Shown: positions 1-10,453 of the stretch, piece by piece | How positions within the stretch are numbered: position 1 is the first letter of the stretch | Layout: each line of letters opens with the position of its first letter | Origin: Tritrichomonas musculus | Taxonomy: Eukaryota; Parabasalia; Tritrichomonadida; Tritrichomonadidae | NCBI GenBank assembly: GCA_039105265.1 | Contig: JAPFFF010000009.1 | Location: 868,001-932,000 of the forward strand | Reading direction: 5' to 3' | Length of the DNA stretch: 64,000 nt | The notes under the pieces: generated by a model | Database searches by the model: none | The model's input: only the letters and a program-made list of their open reading frames with translations | What the model was told of the DNA's origin: nothing | Translations under genes and position numbers: made by a program

Positions 1-969
1 ACATCTTCTAACACAGCTGAAAAAAAGATTGATCGAAATGGGGAATTTAGTTGTCAAATAAATGATTTCTCTGTAAATGAAGATAAAAATGGTAGGTCTT
101 TTGAAAATAATATTGAATCAATAGATAACAGCAATTCAAATACATTACAATCAACTTTTAAACAGAATCCACATCAAAATTTAGATAGTAATACTAATGA
201 CAGTTCTCGCTCAATTGAGTATGTTAAAGTTAACTTACATACAAATCAAAATCTCGTTCATTTTTTTGCTAGCCGTGCTAAACCAAATATTATTAAATCG
301 ATTGAAGGTGATGTTGGCAGAACTCTTGTTCAATTCAAGAAAATGCGAAATCCACTTACACAACTCTCATTGAAAAACTGTCTTGCTGCTTATTCTGTTG
401 TTGATTGCGAACTTGGATATACCCAAGGGATGGGCTTTATTGCAGCGATTCTTCTGTTATATATGGATGAAAATTCATCATTTAATTGCTTTTGCAATTT
501 AATGCTTTCAAAGCGTTTTGGCTTTCGTAGTTTATTTGTTAATGGATTCCCTCGCATCCAAATGATGAATAAAGTATGGTGTGTTGCACTACAAAGTTAT
601 TTTCCTCATATCGAAAGAAAGCTTGCTCAATCTAATATTGAACCAATTGTTTACACTTTTGGCTGGTGGATTGCGAATTTTCTGAATTTTCCTCTACCAG
701 ATGATATCCTTCTTTTACTATTTGATAGATACCTTCTTTTCGGATCGATGAGTCTAATTTCTTTTGGCTTGACCATTTTTGGCGTCTGTAAAGAATATCT
801 TGAAAAATCCTCTATAGATGAAATGATTTCATTGCTCCAGATGCCAAGCAATTTCCCAAAGATGCTTGACTCTAAAGAAGTGATCTTTCAATGGAACAAC
901 AATTTTTGGATCTCTAAGAAAAATTATGCAAAATTGTTGAAAAAGGCTAATGTTTCTTTTTTACCTTAG
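1..969 (+). CDS. TBC-domain Rab GTPase-activating protein, 3' part
   Basis: The frame is open from the first base of the window, so the 5' end lies outside it; 322 residues are visible. The first ~75 residues are Asn/Ser-rich linker. The TBC fold follows. The arginine-finger motif IxxDxxRT is present as IEGDVGRT (about residues 100-107) and the glutamine-finger YxQGM as YTQGM (about residue 140). TBC proteins speed GTP hydrolysis by Rab GTPases and so switch off membrane-traffic steps; both catalytic fingers are kept, so activity is likely. The Rab target cannot be told. An internal ATG at 343 exists, but it lies after the arginine finger and is not the true start. A tRNA gene follows about 155 bases downstream. 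Confidence 0.88.
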   Translation, partial: TSSNTAEKKIDRNGEFSCQINDFSVNEDKNGRSFENNIESIDNSNSNTLQSTFKQNPHQNLDSNTNDSSRSIEYVKVNLHTNQNLVHFFASRAKPNIIKSIEGDVGRTLVQFKKMRNPLTQLSLKNCLAAYSVVDCELGYTQGMGFIAAILLLYMDENSSFNCFCNLMLSKRFGFRSLFVNGFPRIQMMNKVWCVALQSYFPHIERKLAQSNIEPIVYTFGWWIANFLNFPLPDDILLLLFDRYLLFGSMSLISFGLTIFGVCKEYLEKSSIDEMISLLQMPSNFPKMLDSKEVIFQWNNNFWISKKNYAKLLKKANVSFLP

Positions 970-1124
970 TTTTTGTGTTTATATTATATGTATTTAATAA
1001 ACATCTATCCTATCATTAGATTAACTTCTAGCATTCAATTTCTTTTCATTTAAGATCGTGAAAATAAATAAGATCTATTCATAAGATGAAGTGTGAAAAA
1101 TCTTTAAATGAAAAAGAATACATA

Positions 1125-1198
1125 GCCTTCGTAGCTCAACCGGCTAGAGCATAAGACTCTTAATCTTGGGGTTGCGGGTTCGAGTCCCGCCGGAGGCT
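1125..1198 (+). tRNA. tRNA-Lys (anticodon CUU)
   Basis: The sequence folds as a cloverleaf. The acceptor stem is GCCTTCG with CGGAGGC, the D arm is GCTC/GAGC, the anticodon loop is CTCTTAA (anticodon CTT), and the T arm is GCGGG-TTCGAGT-CCCGC. It has no intron. A run of about 13 T starts at 1203, as expected for a Pol III terminator. It sits in the short gap between the TBC gene and the next coding region, whose ATG is only about 30 bases beyond. Confidence 0.93.
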
Positions 1199-1230
1199 AA
1201 TGTTTTTTTTTTTTTATAGTATTTTCAAGA

Positions 1231-2388
1231 ATGATAAAATGTAATTCAAGGAAAAAAAAGATTTTTTCAATTTTGATTACAATTTTACTTTTCGCTTTTG
1301 TTTTGTCACTAATTTTTGTTGGGATATTTAATCCATCATCAATTGAAAATACCAAAAAAAGATATAATCATCATGTTCAAAAATTAAAGGCACCAAAACA
1401 GCTAAGCAATTCTCTAAACACAACTTCAAAAATTAAAGAGTATGATATAGAGCCTCTTACAATTATTTGTTTACCATATCCAGTTATGACAAATCGACTT
1501 CGTGATCGTTATTTGATTTCAATGAGCTCATGGCTTCTTACATCAAATACAACCAAAATTATGATATTAATGCCCCCATATGAATTTGATCCGAATTTAA
1601 TTTTACTTCCATTGCTTGAATCACTATTTGGTAAAAATCGTATTCTTTTTGGTCCATCATTAGAAACCGATGAAGATGGTGTTCCTTATATTGATGAATG
1701 GTTTATTAAAGGGCTTGATTCTGTAACAGCGTCATCATCTTCCTCGTCAGAACTTTTATGCTGGATCAATGCAGATATCATCACTCCAAATGGTTGGCTT
1801 CAACGTGTTTCTTATTTATATGATTATTTTATCAAAAAGCGAAATCGTCAAATATCAGTTATTTCAAGACGCTGTGATTTTGATATTTCTGATGATGCCA
1901 CAACAGAATTTTTCAACGAAGTGGATACATATGCAAAGACAAAATCAAATAACATTTGGCCTCCAGACTTTGATAAGATTGCAGGAAACAGAAAACTTCA
2001 TTCAACTTGGGGAATTGACTTTTTTTTAGTTTCAAAGGAACCAAAACAAATTAATTTTGATGAAATACCTCCTTTTCACCTCGGAAAGTATCGTTGGGAT
2101 CCGTGGATTACAGGGTGGCTCCGTAAAAACATGCCACTCATTACATTAGGTGACGATTTTTGCACATATCATTTAAATCACGTTCCAAAAGGAAGAGAAA
2201 TGGATGATATTAAGGTGAAAGAAAATTTTGAGGAAGCAAGAAGAAGAGGAAATTATAAAGTTCCTAATGGTCTTGCCTCTTTTTATTTAAGAGGCAGATA
2301 TTTATATGAAAAAGGAAAGGACGAACCTCTGGACAAAATTTATGAATCAATTCCTCTTGCAAATGCTCCAGATGAGAAAGAAAACTAA
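1231..2388 (+). CDS. type II membrane protein, glycosyltransferase-like
   Basis: 385 residues. A short basic N-terminus is followed by one hydrophobic segment (about residues 12-33), giving the type II layout typical of Golgi glycosyltransferases. The lumenal part contains LLCWINADI (about 174-182), which could act like a DxD-type metal/sugar-nucleotide site, then RRCDFDIS, a TWGIDFFLVSK stretch and a Trp-rich YRWDPWITGW segment near residue 290. I read it as a putative glycosyltransferase; no named family was recognised with certainty, so substrate and linkage are unknown. The ATG chosen is the first in frame, right after the tRNA terminator, so the gene's promoter must be very short or overlap the tRNA gene. 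Confidence 0.6.
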   Translation: MIKCNSRKKKIFSILITILLFAFVLSLIFVGIFNPSSIENTKKRYNHHVQKLKAPKQLSNSLNTTSKIKEYDIEPLTIICLPYPVMTNRLRDRYLISMSSWLLTSNTTKIMILMPPYEFDPNLILLPLLESLFGKNRILFGPSLETDEDGVPYIDEWFIKGLDSVTASSSSSSELLCWINADIITPNGWLQRVSYLYDYFIKKRNRQISVISRRCDFDISDDATTEFFNEVDTYAKTKSNNIWPPDFDKIAGNRKLHSTWGIDFFLVSKEPKQINFDEIPPFHLGKYRWDPWITGWLRKNMPLITLGDDFCTYHLNHVPKGREMDDIKVKENFEEARRRGNYKVPNGLASFYLRGRYLYEKGKDEPLDKIYESIPLANAPDEKEN

Positions 2389-3315
2389 AATATATATTTT
2401 TTTGTTAAATTAGATATTAATAGAAATGTTTGATATATAAATTAAATAGCCATCATTGCTTTTTTTATTTGTTTTTTATTCAAAACTCTAATCATTTTCA
2501 ATAATTCATCATTTAACTTGTACAATATGATATACCAACTGAGTTTCTAAAATTAAATATTATCAAATGAATGTTGGCATGAATATTTATATTTATAGTG
2601 GATCTTGATTGAAATAGCTCATTAATTCCATGATTTTCTTCTGTTTGAATATTTAATAGTAAATCTCTATTAATTATTCATGCTTATTGCATTATTTTAT
2701 CATAAAATCACATTTTTGTAGCAAAGTCGATAATTGTTAACAATTCTCTGTGCTTACCAGCTAATATAAATATAATTTTAATTAAAATAATCAATGAAGT
2801 TTCAAACCTATTAAAATATTTGTCAGCAAAATTAATTTGAATTTTTTAATGCTCAGATATATCATAAAGCTGCAAATCAACAACACTTCAATTTACTTCC
2901 TTTTTTTGTTTGAAAAGCATTACATTTATTATTGGCGGCATATCATTATAGTATTTACACTTTGTGGGCATGCATATTCAATTTTTTAGACTATGGATGG
3001 ACCACCAATGAAGATAATTCACATGATATTTCGTAAAAAATTAAGAGTTTCTGAACTTTAAATAATGCATTTCTAGACTTAAATTAATATAAAGAAAAAT
3101 AAAATATAAATATATAATAACAATCATGGAACATTTAATACAATAAACTATAAAACTGAAGTTGCTTAGCATTAATTTTTCCAAACATTTCCTTTTAAAT
3201 CAAAAACAAAAGCAACGCCAAAACATACTAAAACGCATCGTCTAGTAAAATTATTAAAAATAATTTCTAAATTAAATAGAAATATTAAAATATTAATAAT
3301 AAAAACAACACATTT
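2389..3315. other. AT-rich intergenic region, nothing recognised
   Basis: This 0.93-kb gap separates two genes whose 3' ends face each other. It holds only AT-rich sequence with short T and A runs. I see no convincing frame, tRNA, inverted repeat or duplicated site. Confidence 0.6.
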
Positions 3316-5658
3316 TCATTCCTTTTGCCTATTTTCAAGTTCGGTCAATAATTGCTCAACAGATTCTGTTAAAGGTTTATCTGGCGGTGTAACATCTAAA
3401 AACTTTGAGAGTTTTTCTACAACTAAATGTGACAGCGACTGAAGTTTATCTAGCATTTCCAAATTATCACTACTTTTATCAGATTTTTTTTCATCTTCAA
3501 TAGACTTTTTCAAAAGCTCAAAAATCTTCAAAGTATTTTGATCGGAATTAAGTTCATTCATAGAATTAAGTTCATTTGATAAAGATGGAAAAATAGATGA
3601 AAGTTGATTGATACCTTCTTTTAACGATTCCGCAAATTTCCTAATATTTTCCATCTCTAAATTACTTTTTTCGATTCCCTGCTTTAAATCGTCAATTTTT
3701 ATTTGACATTTTTCAACAAGAGTCAAAATATCATCTTCAGTGTTTTGTTGATTTGATAGATCGTCTAATATTTGAATCAATCTTTTTTTTGCATTCTCAC
3801 ATTTTTCTGATTCATCAGAACCAGCTGATTGTGTTTCGACTTTTCTACTTTTTAATTCATTAACCCTGTCTGTTAATCGTTTCATGAATCGCGGATCAAT
3901 AAGATCAACTTCAGAAATTTTCATTGAGTTATTGGCTGGCTGCCCATCTTCAGCATAAAGCAATGAAACAACATCTTGCAGATACTGCATAGATGGACTG
4001 TTTTGAAAGAAATCTATATCTTTATTTTTTAACAACAATGACTGGTTAAGAGAGCTAATTGTGTTTTCTAGCTGCTTAATTTTAATATCATTCTTTTTTT
4101 GAATTCTTTGAATTTCAACTTCATTGTTACTTTTATTAATTTTTTTGAAATTTGTTTCATATTCAACAAGTTTTCCCCTTAAGAGGGAAAGAAACCTTAA
4201 CATTGATGAAGACAGATCTTGGGAATAAACAGCTATTGATTTTGGGAAAAGCTTTTCTGCAACTTGAATTAACTCATATACATTCATGGTTTCATCAAAA
4301 TTGAGCTGATGATCTTCATGATTTTCTTTAGAATTCTTCAAATCAATTGTTGAAAGAGATTTATCAAAATTATCGCTTGCATTTTGATTATCATTATTAT
4401 TTTCATTATAAAGAGATATATGGTCATTATCATTATCATGTGAATATTTATTGTTGCTAATTTCCTCTTCGCTTGGGAAAGAGAGACCGATACTAAAAAC
4501 AAAAGATTTTAATTTCAACTCAAATTTTGACATTGATGATGTGATTAATAATATATCTGAATCAAAAAGCGTGATGCTTCTTACTCCTTGTATGATATCA
4601 TTAAGTGCTGCGAGAACATCATTTCTAATGGTACAACATTCTTGCGCTGCAATTAAAGCCGCAAAATCAGAATTTAAAGAATTTGTGAACATCTGTGAAA
4701 AGTCATGTACCAAACTAACAATTTGTTTCACCTTTTGCTCAGTATCATTATTATTGCTATTATCAAAGAATGAAGAACTGCTGCTCATATTTGAGGAAAT
4801 TTGAATAAGTTTTCTTATTGAACTATGAATTTGATTTGCATTGCTACGCAAAGTCATTGATATTTTTTTAGAATTTTCTCTAACATTTGCAGTATTTGAT
4901 GGCAAAGCACCAAGTTGCTCAATTACTGAAAATACAACATTGAAGAGATTTGTTATTCCTTCTATAATAGAAGTAAATCCAGAATCTTTAATATTAAAAA
5001 TTTGGTTTGATAATTTTACATATGCAATTAAAAATGGTTCAGTGGCAGATTTTATTGTTTTAAGATTCAGTTCAGTTAGATTTTGACCAATTGAATTTGC
5101 TTCTGCATTACTATTGCTATTACTAATGTTATTGCTATTGGTATTGTTGCTGCTACCATTATTATTACTACTACTATTACCATTATTATTAATGTTACCT
5201 GTAAATGCTAAAAAATTTCTTTGTGGTGAAAAAGATTGCGAACCAAAAACTAAATTATTAGGCGGAATAGAAGAAGAACCGATAGTTTTTGCAAGATTTG
5301 TATGCCCATGTTGAATAGGTGGAGCGGATATTTTGAATACTTTACTAGCTGTAGAATGAAACGTTTGAAAACTGGTGTCAGTATCTTGAATTAAAAGTGC
5401 AAGAGAAGCTCGAAAAGGAGCATTGATACATGAATGACAAATAAACTGAGAAATTGAAGAAGATACATCGGAATAGAGTGATTTTAATGGCGGGAATGAG
5501 TGATTATCGTCAACTGGCACTAAAGATGGAAGAGCATTTGGTAAAGACGAAATTACGCCTCCTCGTTTTTGTTGCACGTTAGATGGAGAAATTTGAAAAG
5601 AGCTAGTGCGTGATGAATTTGGAGCCAAGCGTACAAATGCTCTTTTCTTCTCATTCAT
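3316..5658 (-). CDS. large coiled-coil protein, function unknown
   Basis: 780 residues. The N-terminal ~200 residues are Ser/Asn-rich and include a long Asn/Ser run (about residues 155-190) made of AAT/AAC and AGT codons. The middle (about 200-400) looks helical. From about residue 500 to the end, charged heptad-like stretches rich in Leu, Glu, Lys and Gln indicate coiled coil, and the protein ends in a basic NRQKE. There is no signal peptide, membrane segment or enzyme motif. Such proteins in trichomonads are often cytoskeletal, but that is only analogy. The start is the first ATG, close to the T/A-rich 5' flank at 5659-5760. The reverse-strand Leu-rich frames inside it are shadows of the Asn repeats. 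Confidence 0.7.
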   Translation of the reverse strand: MNEKKRAFVRLAPNSSRTSSFQISPSNVQQKRGGVISSLPNALPSLVPVDDNHSFPPLKSLYSDVSSSISQFICHSCINAPFRASLALLIQDTDTSFQTFHSTASKVFKISAPPIQHGHTNLAKTIGSSSIPPNNLVFGSQSFSPQRNFLAFTGNINNNGNSSSNNNGSSNNTNSNNISNSNSNAEANSIGQNLTELNLKTIKSATEPFLIAYVKLSNQIFNIKDSGFTSIIEGITNLFNVVFSVIEQLGALPSNTANVRENSKKISMTLRSNANQIHSSIRKLIQISSNMSSSSSFFDNSNNNDTEQKVKQIVSLVHDFSQMFTNSLNSDFAALIAAQECCTIRNDVLAALNDIIQGVRSITLFDSDILLITSSMSKFELKLKSFVFSIGLSFPSEEEISNNKYSHDNDNDHISLYNENNNDNQNASDNFDKSLSTIDLKNSKENHEDHQLNFDETMNVYELIQVAEKLFPKSIAVYSQDLSSSMLRFLSLLRGKLVEYETNFKKINKSNNEVEIQRIQKKNDIKIKQLENTISSLNQSLLLKNKDIDFFQNSPSMQYLQDVVSLLYAEDGQPANNSMKISEVDLIDPRFMKRLTDRVNELKSRKVETQSAGSDESEKCENAKKRLIQILDDLSNQQNTEDDILTLVEKCQIKIDDLKQGIEKSNLEMENIRKFAESLKEGINQLSSIFPSLSNELNSMNELNSDQNTLKIFELLKKSIEDEKKSDKSSDNLEMLDKLQSLSHLVVEKLSKFLDVTPPDKPLTESVEQLLTELENRQKE

Positions 5659-6180
5659 TTAAAATTTAAAAATATTTATATCGTTTGGTGAATTGCTATT
5701 CGTTAAAAAAAAAAAAAAAAAATAAAAATAAAAATTTTTTCCCTTCAGAAAAAAAAATACATTTGAGTGTATTTTTTGTTATTTTTCAGAAACATTTCTG
5801 TGCATATTTGGCCATATTTATTTTCCTACATTTTTTTAGGCATCAATACCATTTATTAGCTCCTTGAACAATAATCAATCAGATAATATTTTTTTACATC
5901 AAAGAATAAGTTTTTATTCAAAGTTTCATTTCATTTACAATTCAATGTTCAAAATGTCAGATGATCTGCAAACGATTATCATATAACACTAAATCTTAAA
6001 CATATAACAAATATTTATAATTGAATATTTAGTATTCTATTAAATAGCAAATAATAATAATAATATAAAAAATATAAATATAAATAAAACTCTGTTTTCT
6101 TACAAGTTTTTATTTTAAATATATTATGAATCACAATTTGTGATTTTAAACATCTCTCATATACATATTAGATTTCAATA
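5659..6180. other. AT-rich 5' flank between a coiled-coil gene and the MULE
   Basis: The region has an A-run at about 5706-5722 and otherwise simple AT-rich sequence. The promoter of the leftward gene must lie at its left edge. No other feature was seen up to the target duplication of the MULE at 6181. Confidence 0.55.
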
Positions 6181-6189
6181 GAAAATAAA
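6181..6189. repeat. left target-site duplication of the MULE
   Basis: GAAAATAAA, identical to 10396-10404 on the far side of the element. Confidence 0.88.
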
Positions 6190-6984
6190 GGCTCAGGAAT
6201 CGGGTATTAGAAAAAGCAAACTTTTTTGTTGGTGATATGATGGAACTTTTTGAATACTAATGACCGTTAAGATCATCGATTTTTTTGAGAGCATTATGAT
6301 CGTCCTTCACGAAGTTTTTGAGGTCAATTAAAAAAACGTTTTAAAGGTCAAATTGTTATCGTTTTTCTTTATTAAAAAGGCGGTTTTTTTTTCATTATTT
6401 TTTTTTTACATGGTGGTCATTTGTATAGGGCTTTTCCCACCGCAGTTGGTTTGATTCCAGCCTTCTACATCTTTAGTGGAAGCTAGACAGGGCGGTGGCT
6501 GCAAAAAATTCCATCTTATTCCACCATTATTGCAATCGATGTTCCAATGGTCTTTTGAATGGACTTTTCCCACCGCAGTTGGTTTGATTCCAGCCTTCTA
6601 CATCTTTAGTGGAAGCTAGACAGGGCGGTGGCTGCAAAAAATTCCATCTTATTCCACCATTATTGCAATCGATGTTCCAATGGTCTTTTGAATGGACTTT
6701 TCCCACCGCAGTTGGTTTGATTCCAGCCTTCTACATCTTTAGTAGAAGAAGGATCTGACAAAAACTAAGAAATCTAATTCAAATCGTGTTGATGCAGATT
6801 CAGCAAAAATTAACATTTACAAATCAACAATTATTGCAAAAACATTGAAATTACTGATTTCATTTCCATGATTAAAACATTCTAAACATGCTTACTTTCT
6901 GCATTTTTTTCAATGTTTTTTTCTTCTTTTTTTGAATGGTTTATTTTTTTTTTACTTCAAAAATATTCGTAAACTATTCAATTT
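6190..6984 (+). repeat. left terminal inverted repeat of the MULE
   Basis: A 795-bp arm. Its inner end is marked by CTATTCAATTT, after which the two arms diverge. The transposase ATG follows 21 bases later, so its promoter must be inside this arm. Because the right arm carries the same sequence, promoter activity could also point outward from the right end. Confidence 0.9.
6431..6746 (+). repeat. 133-bp tandem repeat inside the left MULE arm
   Basis: The word CTTTTCCCACCGCAG recurs at 6431, 6564 and 6697, exactly 133 bases apart. This gives two full units and a partial third. Each unit contains GGTTTGATTCC and a GC-richer core unlike the rest of the element. Tandem subterminal repeats in transposons often serve as transposase-binding sites; here that is inference. 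Confidence 0.85.
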
Positions 6985-7005
6985 CCGCTTTTAATTTTTT
7001 TTCAA

Positions 7006-9063
7006 ATGTATGATGAAAATGGACAATTAATTCTGCAAATAGGTACTTCAAAAAAAATATTTAGCACAGATATTTTGCAACAAAGGCACCGAGCAGTTTT
7101 TTTAACTAAACCGCCATTCAATAATAAAGAACCATTATTGGATAATTTTACAACATTGGTATTTTTATCTACTTTAAGTGATACAAAATTTCACTTTTCT
7201 CAAACAAAAAAATCAGAAGTTACAATAGTTGGACAAAAATTTACAAATTTTATTGAAATTTCGCATAAAGGTAAGCCAATTTTTATATTAAGATATCAAA
7301 AAACAGGAAATTACTTTATAATCCAAATTCTTAATATTTGTGTAGATATCAGTTTCAAACAAAATGAAATATTATTAAATAAAAATAAAAGAAAAGTTTA
7401 TATTTACAATAATCCAATAATAGCTAACCCAAACACAGAATCTCTGATAAAAATACAAAAAAATGCTGGCATTTCTGAAATATCAGATTTTTTTAATAAT
7501 GTTAGTGTCGATAAAACAGCTCAAAACCAGTTAACAGCTTCAATTTTTTATTCAGTATCGCCATTTAATGTTAAAACAATTACAAGAAACAAGAACAAAC
7601 TTATAAACCCAGATGATTCTATAGAAGGTATTTTGAATGGACTTGGAGGAATGTTTTTCAAATTCAGTAGTAATGATGAAATCTCTTTGGATGAGTACCC
7701 GTTTCAAATAATAGCTTGGTTGACACCTTATTTAGAATCAATCATTGAATCAGAAGATTTTGATCTGATGACAACAATCGAACTTGATTCAACATTCGAT
7801 GCTCTTGATCCGTATACTATATGCATTCCAGTCATTATATACAGAAATTCAGGCATTCCTTTAGGAATGCTAATTTCTATTTCAGAATCAGCTTCATTAT
7901 ATAGCCTTTTTTTTGAATCCCTTAAAGAACTTGATAAAAAAAAGCCAAATCCTCATTTCTCATATTACGAAAAATTCGTTGTGAAAAAATATCTAACTGA
8001 TGAACATAAATCTTTTGTAAAACTTCAGAAGAAGTATAATCTAGATATGTACAATTGTTTTGTTCATCTCATTCGAACTATTGGCGCAAATTCTTTATTA
8101 GCGTACTTTCTATCTGATTTATTATTCACATATTCTGAAAAAGAGTGGAACAACAATCTAATACGAATGTGCTACACATTTCAAAACTTATACAAAGAAA
8201 AAAGTTTAAATGCAGACGTTACACGATTTGATAAAGTCGCTCAGGTTCTTGGACAAGATGCAGAAGGAAATCCGATTGAGAAAAAATTATCATATTCTCC
8301 AATTTATTTAAGATCTGCTGATCGGATTCCAACATGTACAAACCACATAGAATCCTTGCATATGCAGATTAACCAACTGACAAAAGGATCAAAAAGTTTA
8401 CCTCTTAGATTTGGTATCATATGCAAGTACATATTGGACAGAACAAAAAGAATTAACAAATCAGTAATTGATAATTTGAAAAATTATATTAACACACTCA
8501 AGAAAAAAGCAGCGAATTCTGCATCTTCTCAAAAACACACAGTTGGAAAATGTAATTGTGCAAAAAAGTTTTACTTTTCTCAGTTATATTGTATTGAAGT
8601 TCCTTGTATTCATGATATTTGCAGTGAGAATTTTGATGAATCGCTTTTAATTGAAACAATTAAATTCAATTCACTTGATTTTTTACAAAAAGACTACACT
8701 TTCAGTTTAGAAGTATTTGAAATAGTTACAGATATGAAATTTAATAAAAAAAAAGTAACAAATAGTAATGATACAAATACTGGGAGCTTACAAACAACAT
8801 CATCACTTGCTTTTAATCCAGATTACGAAATCGAAGATGATCCGATTTCATATATAATCAAGCATACTGAATACCAGCTTGCAACTGTTATAAGAAAGCA
8901 TAATATAAATTTAGCAATCTCTAGCTTACAATTGTATGATGAAATGATGTCAGATGCTCAATTGATTCAAGAGAAAGAAAATAATCAACCATCATTTTGG
9001 GCGATGTATCAAATGCGCTTATGGAAAAATGTATTGAAAGGAAGACAGCCTATTCTTATTTAA
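7006..9063 (+). CDS. MULE transposase with SWIM-type zinc finger
   Basis: 685 residues. The DDE catalytic residues expected of MULE transposases can be placed at D261 (in ELDSTFDAL), D332 (in LTDEHKSF) and E449 (in NHIESLH). A SWIM finger CxCx(n)CxH follows, with C516, C518, C534 and H536. The protein cuts and rejoins the element's ends. The N-terminal ~240 residues probably bind the ends. No stop or frameshift interrupts the gene, so it may be functional. TTCAAATG directly at the start may act as an initiator. The gene is as AT-rich as the host genes, so the element is well adapted to this genome. Confidence 0.88.
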   Translation: MYDENGQLILQIGTSKKIFSTDILQQRHRAVFLTKPPFNNKEPLLDNFTTLVFLSTLSDTKFHFSQTKKSEVTIVGQKFTNFIEISHKGKPIFILRYQKTGNYFIIQILNICVDISFKQNEILLNKNKRKVYIYNNPIIANPNTESLIKIQKNAGISEISDFFNNVSVDKTAQNQLTASIFYSVSPFNVKTITRNKNKLINPDDSIEGILNGLGGMFFKFSSNDEISLDEYPFQIIAWLTPYLESIIESEDFDLMTTIELDSTFDALDPYTICIPVIIYRNSGIPLGMLISISESASLYSLFFESLKELDKKKPNPHFSYYEKFVVKKYLTDEHKSFVKLQKKYNLDMYNCFVHLIRTIGANSLLAYFLSDLLFTYSEKEWNNNLIRMCYTFQNLYKEKSLNADVTRFDKVAQVLGQDAEGNPIEKKLSYSPIYLRSADRIPTCTNHIESLHMQINQLTKGSKSLPLRFGIICKYILDRTKRINKSVIDNLKNYINTLKKKAANSASSQKHTVGKCNCAKKFYFSQLYCIEVPCIHDICSENFDESLLIETIKFNSLDFLQKDYTFSLEVFEIVTDMKFNKKKVTNSNDTNTGSLQTTSSLAFNPDYEIEDDPISYIIKHTEYQLATVIRKHNINLAISSLQLYDEMMSDAQLIQEKENNQPSFWAMYQMRLWKNVLKGRQPILI

Positions 9064-9600
9064 AAATTGATTTTATGATTAAATAAAAGGGTGTAATTTT
9101 TTAGCACAGTGCTGAAGCACAGAGAACTTTTTGTATGCATGTTTGGTCTAAATAAACTTTTTGAGAAATTAAAATTAATAATTTTTAAACAAAATAGCAT
9201 GACCCCCTATTCATGCTTTTTTTATTCCTTAAAAATAATTTAAAAATATTTGTTTTCTTATTTAATTCTGATTTTAACCATTAAATCCTAAATTATAACA
9301 ATGTAGGAAGCCCATAAAGCCATTTGATTATCTAAATCAACCATTTTTAAGAATAAATATTAATCAAATAATAATCTCTTTTTTGAAAATTTTCGATTAT
9401 TTCTCGTTTAACATATTCTCTAAATGGCATAAATTAAGAAATCAATAAAAAATACAAGGAACTTTTAATCTTTTCTAGGAAAAATAAATCTAGAAAAAAT
9501 GGACGATTATTTTCTTCTGAAAAAGTTTCATGTGCTATAAAGAATTCCTCTAAATAAAAACTTATTAATTAAATAAAATTTTATAAAATTTTCATCTATT
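9064..9600. other. non-coding 3' part of the MULE
   Basis: Unique internal sequence between the transposase stop codon and the right arm. It starts with AAGGGTGTAATTTTTTAG. I see no second gene. A diverged inverted copy of this stretch occurs alone at 62382-62844, which shows that it belongs to the transposon family and not to host DNA. Confidence 0.75.
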
Positions 9601-10395
9601 AAATTGAATAGTTTACGAATATTTTTGAAGTAAAAAAAAAATAAACCATTCAAAAAAAGAAGAAAAAAACATTGAAAAAAATGCAGAAAGTAAGCATGTT
9701 TAGAATGTTTTAATCATGGAAATGAAATCAGTAATTTCAATGTTTTTGCAATAATTGTTGATTTGTAAATGTTAATTTTTGCTGAATCTGCATCAACACG
9801 ATTTGAATTAGATTTCTTAGTTTTTGTCAGATCCTTCTTCTACTAAAGATGTAGAAGGCTGGAATCAAACCAACTGCGGTGGGAAAAGTCCATTCAAAAG
9901 ACCATTGGAACATCGATTGCAATAATGGTGGAATAAGATGGAATTTTTTGCAGCCACCGCCCTGTCTAGCTTCCACTAAAGATGTAGAAGGCTGGAATCA
10001 AACCAACTGCGGTGGGAAAAGTCCATTCAAAAGACCATTGGAACATCGATTGCAATAATGGTGGAATAAGATGGAATTTTTTGCAGCCACCGCCCTGTCT
10101 AGCTTCCACTAAAGATGTAGAAGGCTGGAATCAAACCAACTGCGGTGGGAAAAGCCCTATACAAATGACCACCATGTAAAAAAAAAATAATGAAAAAAAA
10201 ACCGCCTTTTTAATAAAGAAAAACGATAACAATTTGACCTTTAAAACGTTTTTTTAATTGACCTCAAAAACTTCGTGAAGGACGATCATAATGCTCTCAA
10301 AAAAATCGATGATCTTAACGGTCATTAGTATTCAAAAAGTTCCATCATATCACCAACAAAAAAGTTTGCTTTTTCTAATACCCGATTCCTGGGCC
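9601..10395 (-). repeat. right terminal inverted repeat of the MULE
   Basis: Reverse complement of 6190-6984, the same length without gaps, with only scattered differences such as the third base from the outer end. Confidence 0.9.
9840..10154 (-). repeat. 133-bp tandem repeat inside the right MULE arm
   Basis: Mirror image of 6431-6746, with the same two-and-a-part copies. Both arms keep the same copy number. Confidence 0.85.
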
Positions 10396-10404
10396 GAAAA
10401 TAAA
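10396..10404. repeat. right target-site duplication of the MULE
   Basis: GAAAATAAA, identical to 6181-6189. It lies 50 bases upstream of the ATG of the next gene. Confidence 0.88.
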
Positions 10405-10453
10405 GATCGTTAAAAAAAAAAAAATAAATAATAAACGTATTTATATACCATTC

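Larger units (their letters stand above)
6190..10395 (+). mobile_element. complete Mutator-like (MULE) DNA transposon
   Basis: A 4206-bp element bounded by inverted repeats of exactly 795 bp (6190-6984 and 9601-10395). The termini are GGCTCAGGAATC on the left and the complement of GGCCCAGGAATC on the right. The 9-base sequence GAAAATAAA directly repeats on both outer sides (6181-6189, 10396-10404), which is the duplication length known for Mutator elements. One transposase gene (7006-9063) lies between the arms, starting only 21 bases inside the left arm. The arms appear almost identical, which suggests a recent and possibly active copy. Confidence 0.93.

Noticed and set aside
5114-5314. Leu-rich forward frame
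   Set aside because: It is the complement of Asn/Ser codon repeats in the real leftward coiled-coil gene.
6431-6746. tRNA-derived (SINE-like) origin of the 133-bp repeat because of GGTTTGATTCC
   Set aside because: A B-box-like word alone, with no A box or cloverleaf, is not enough.
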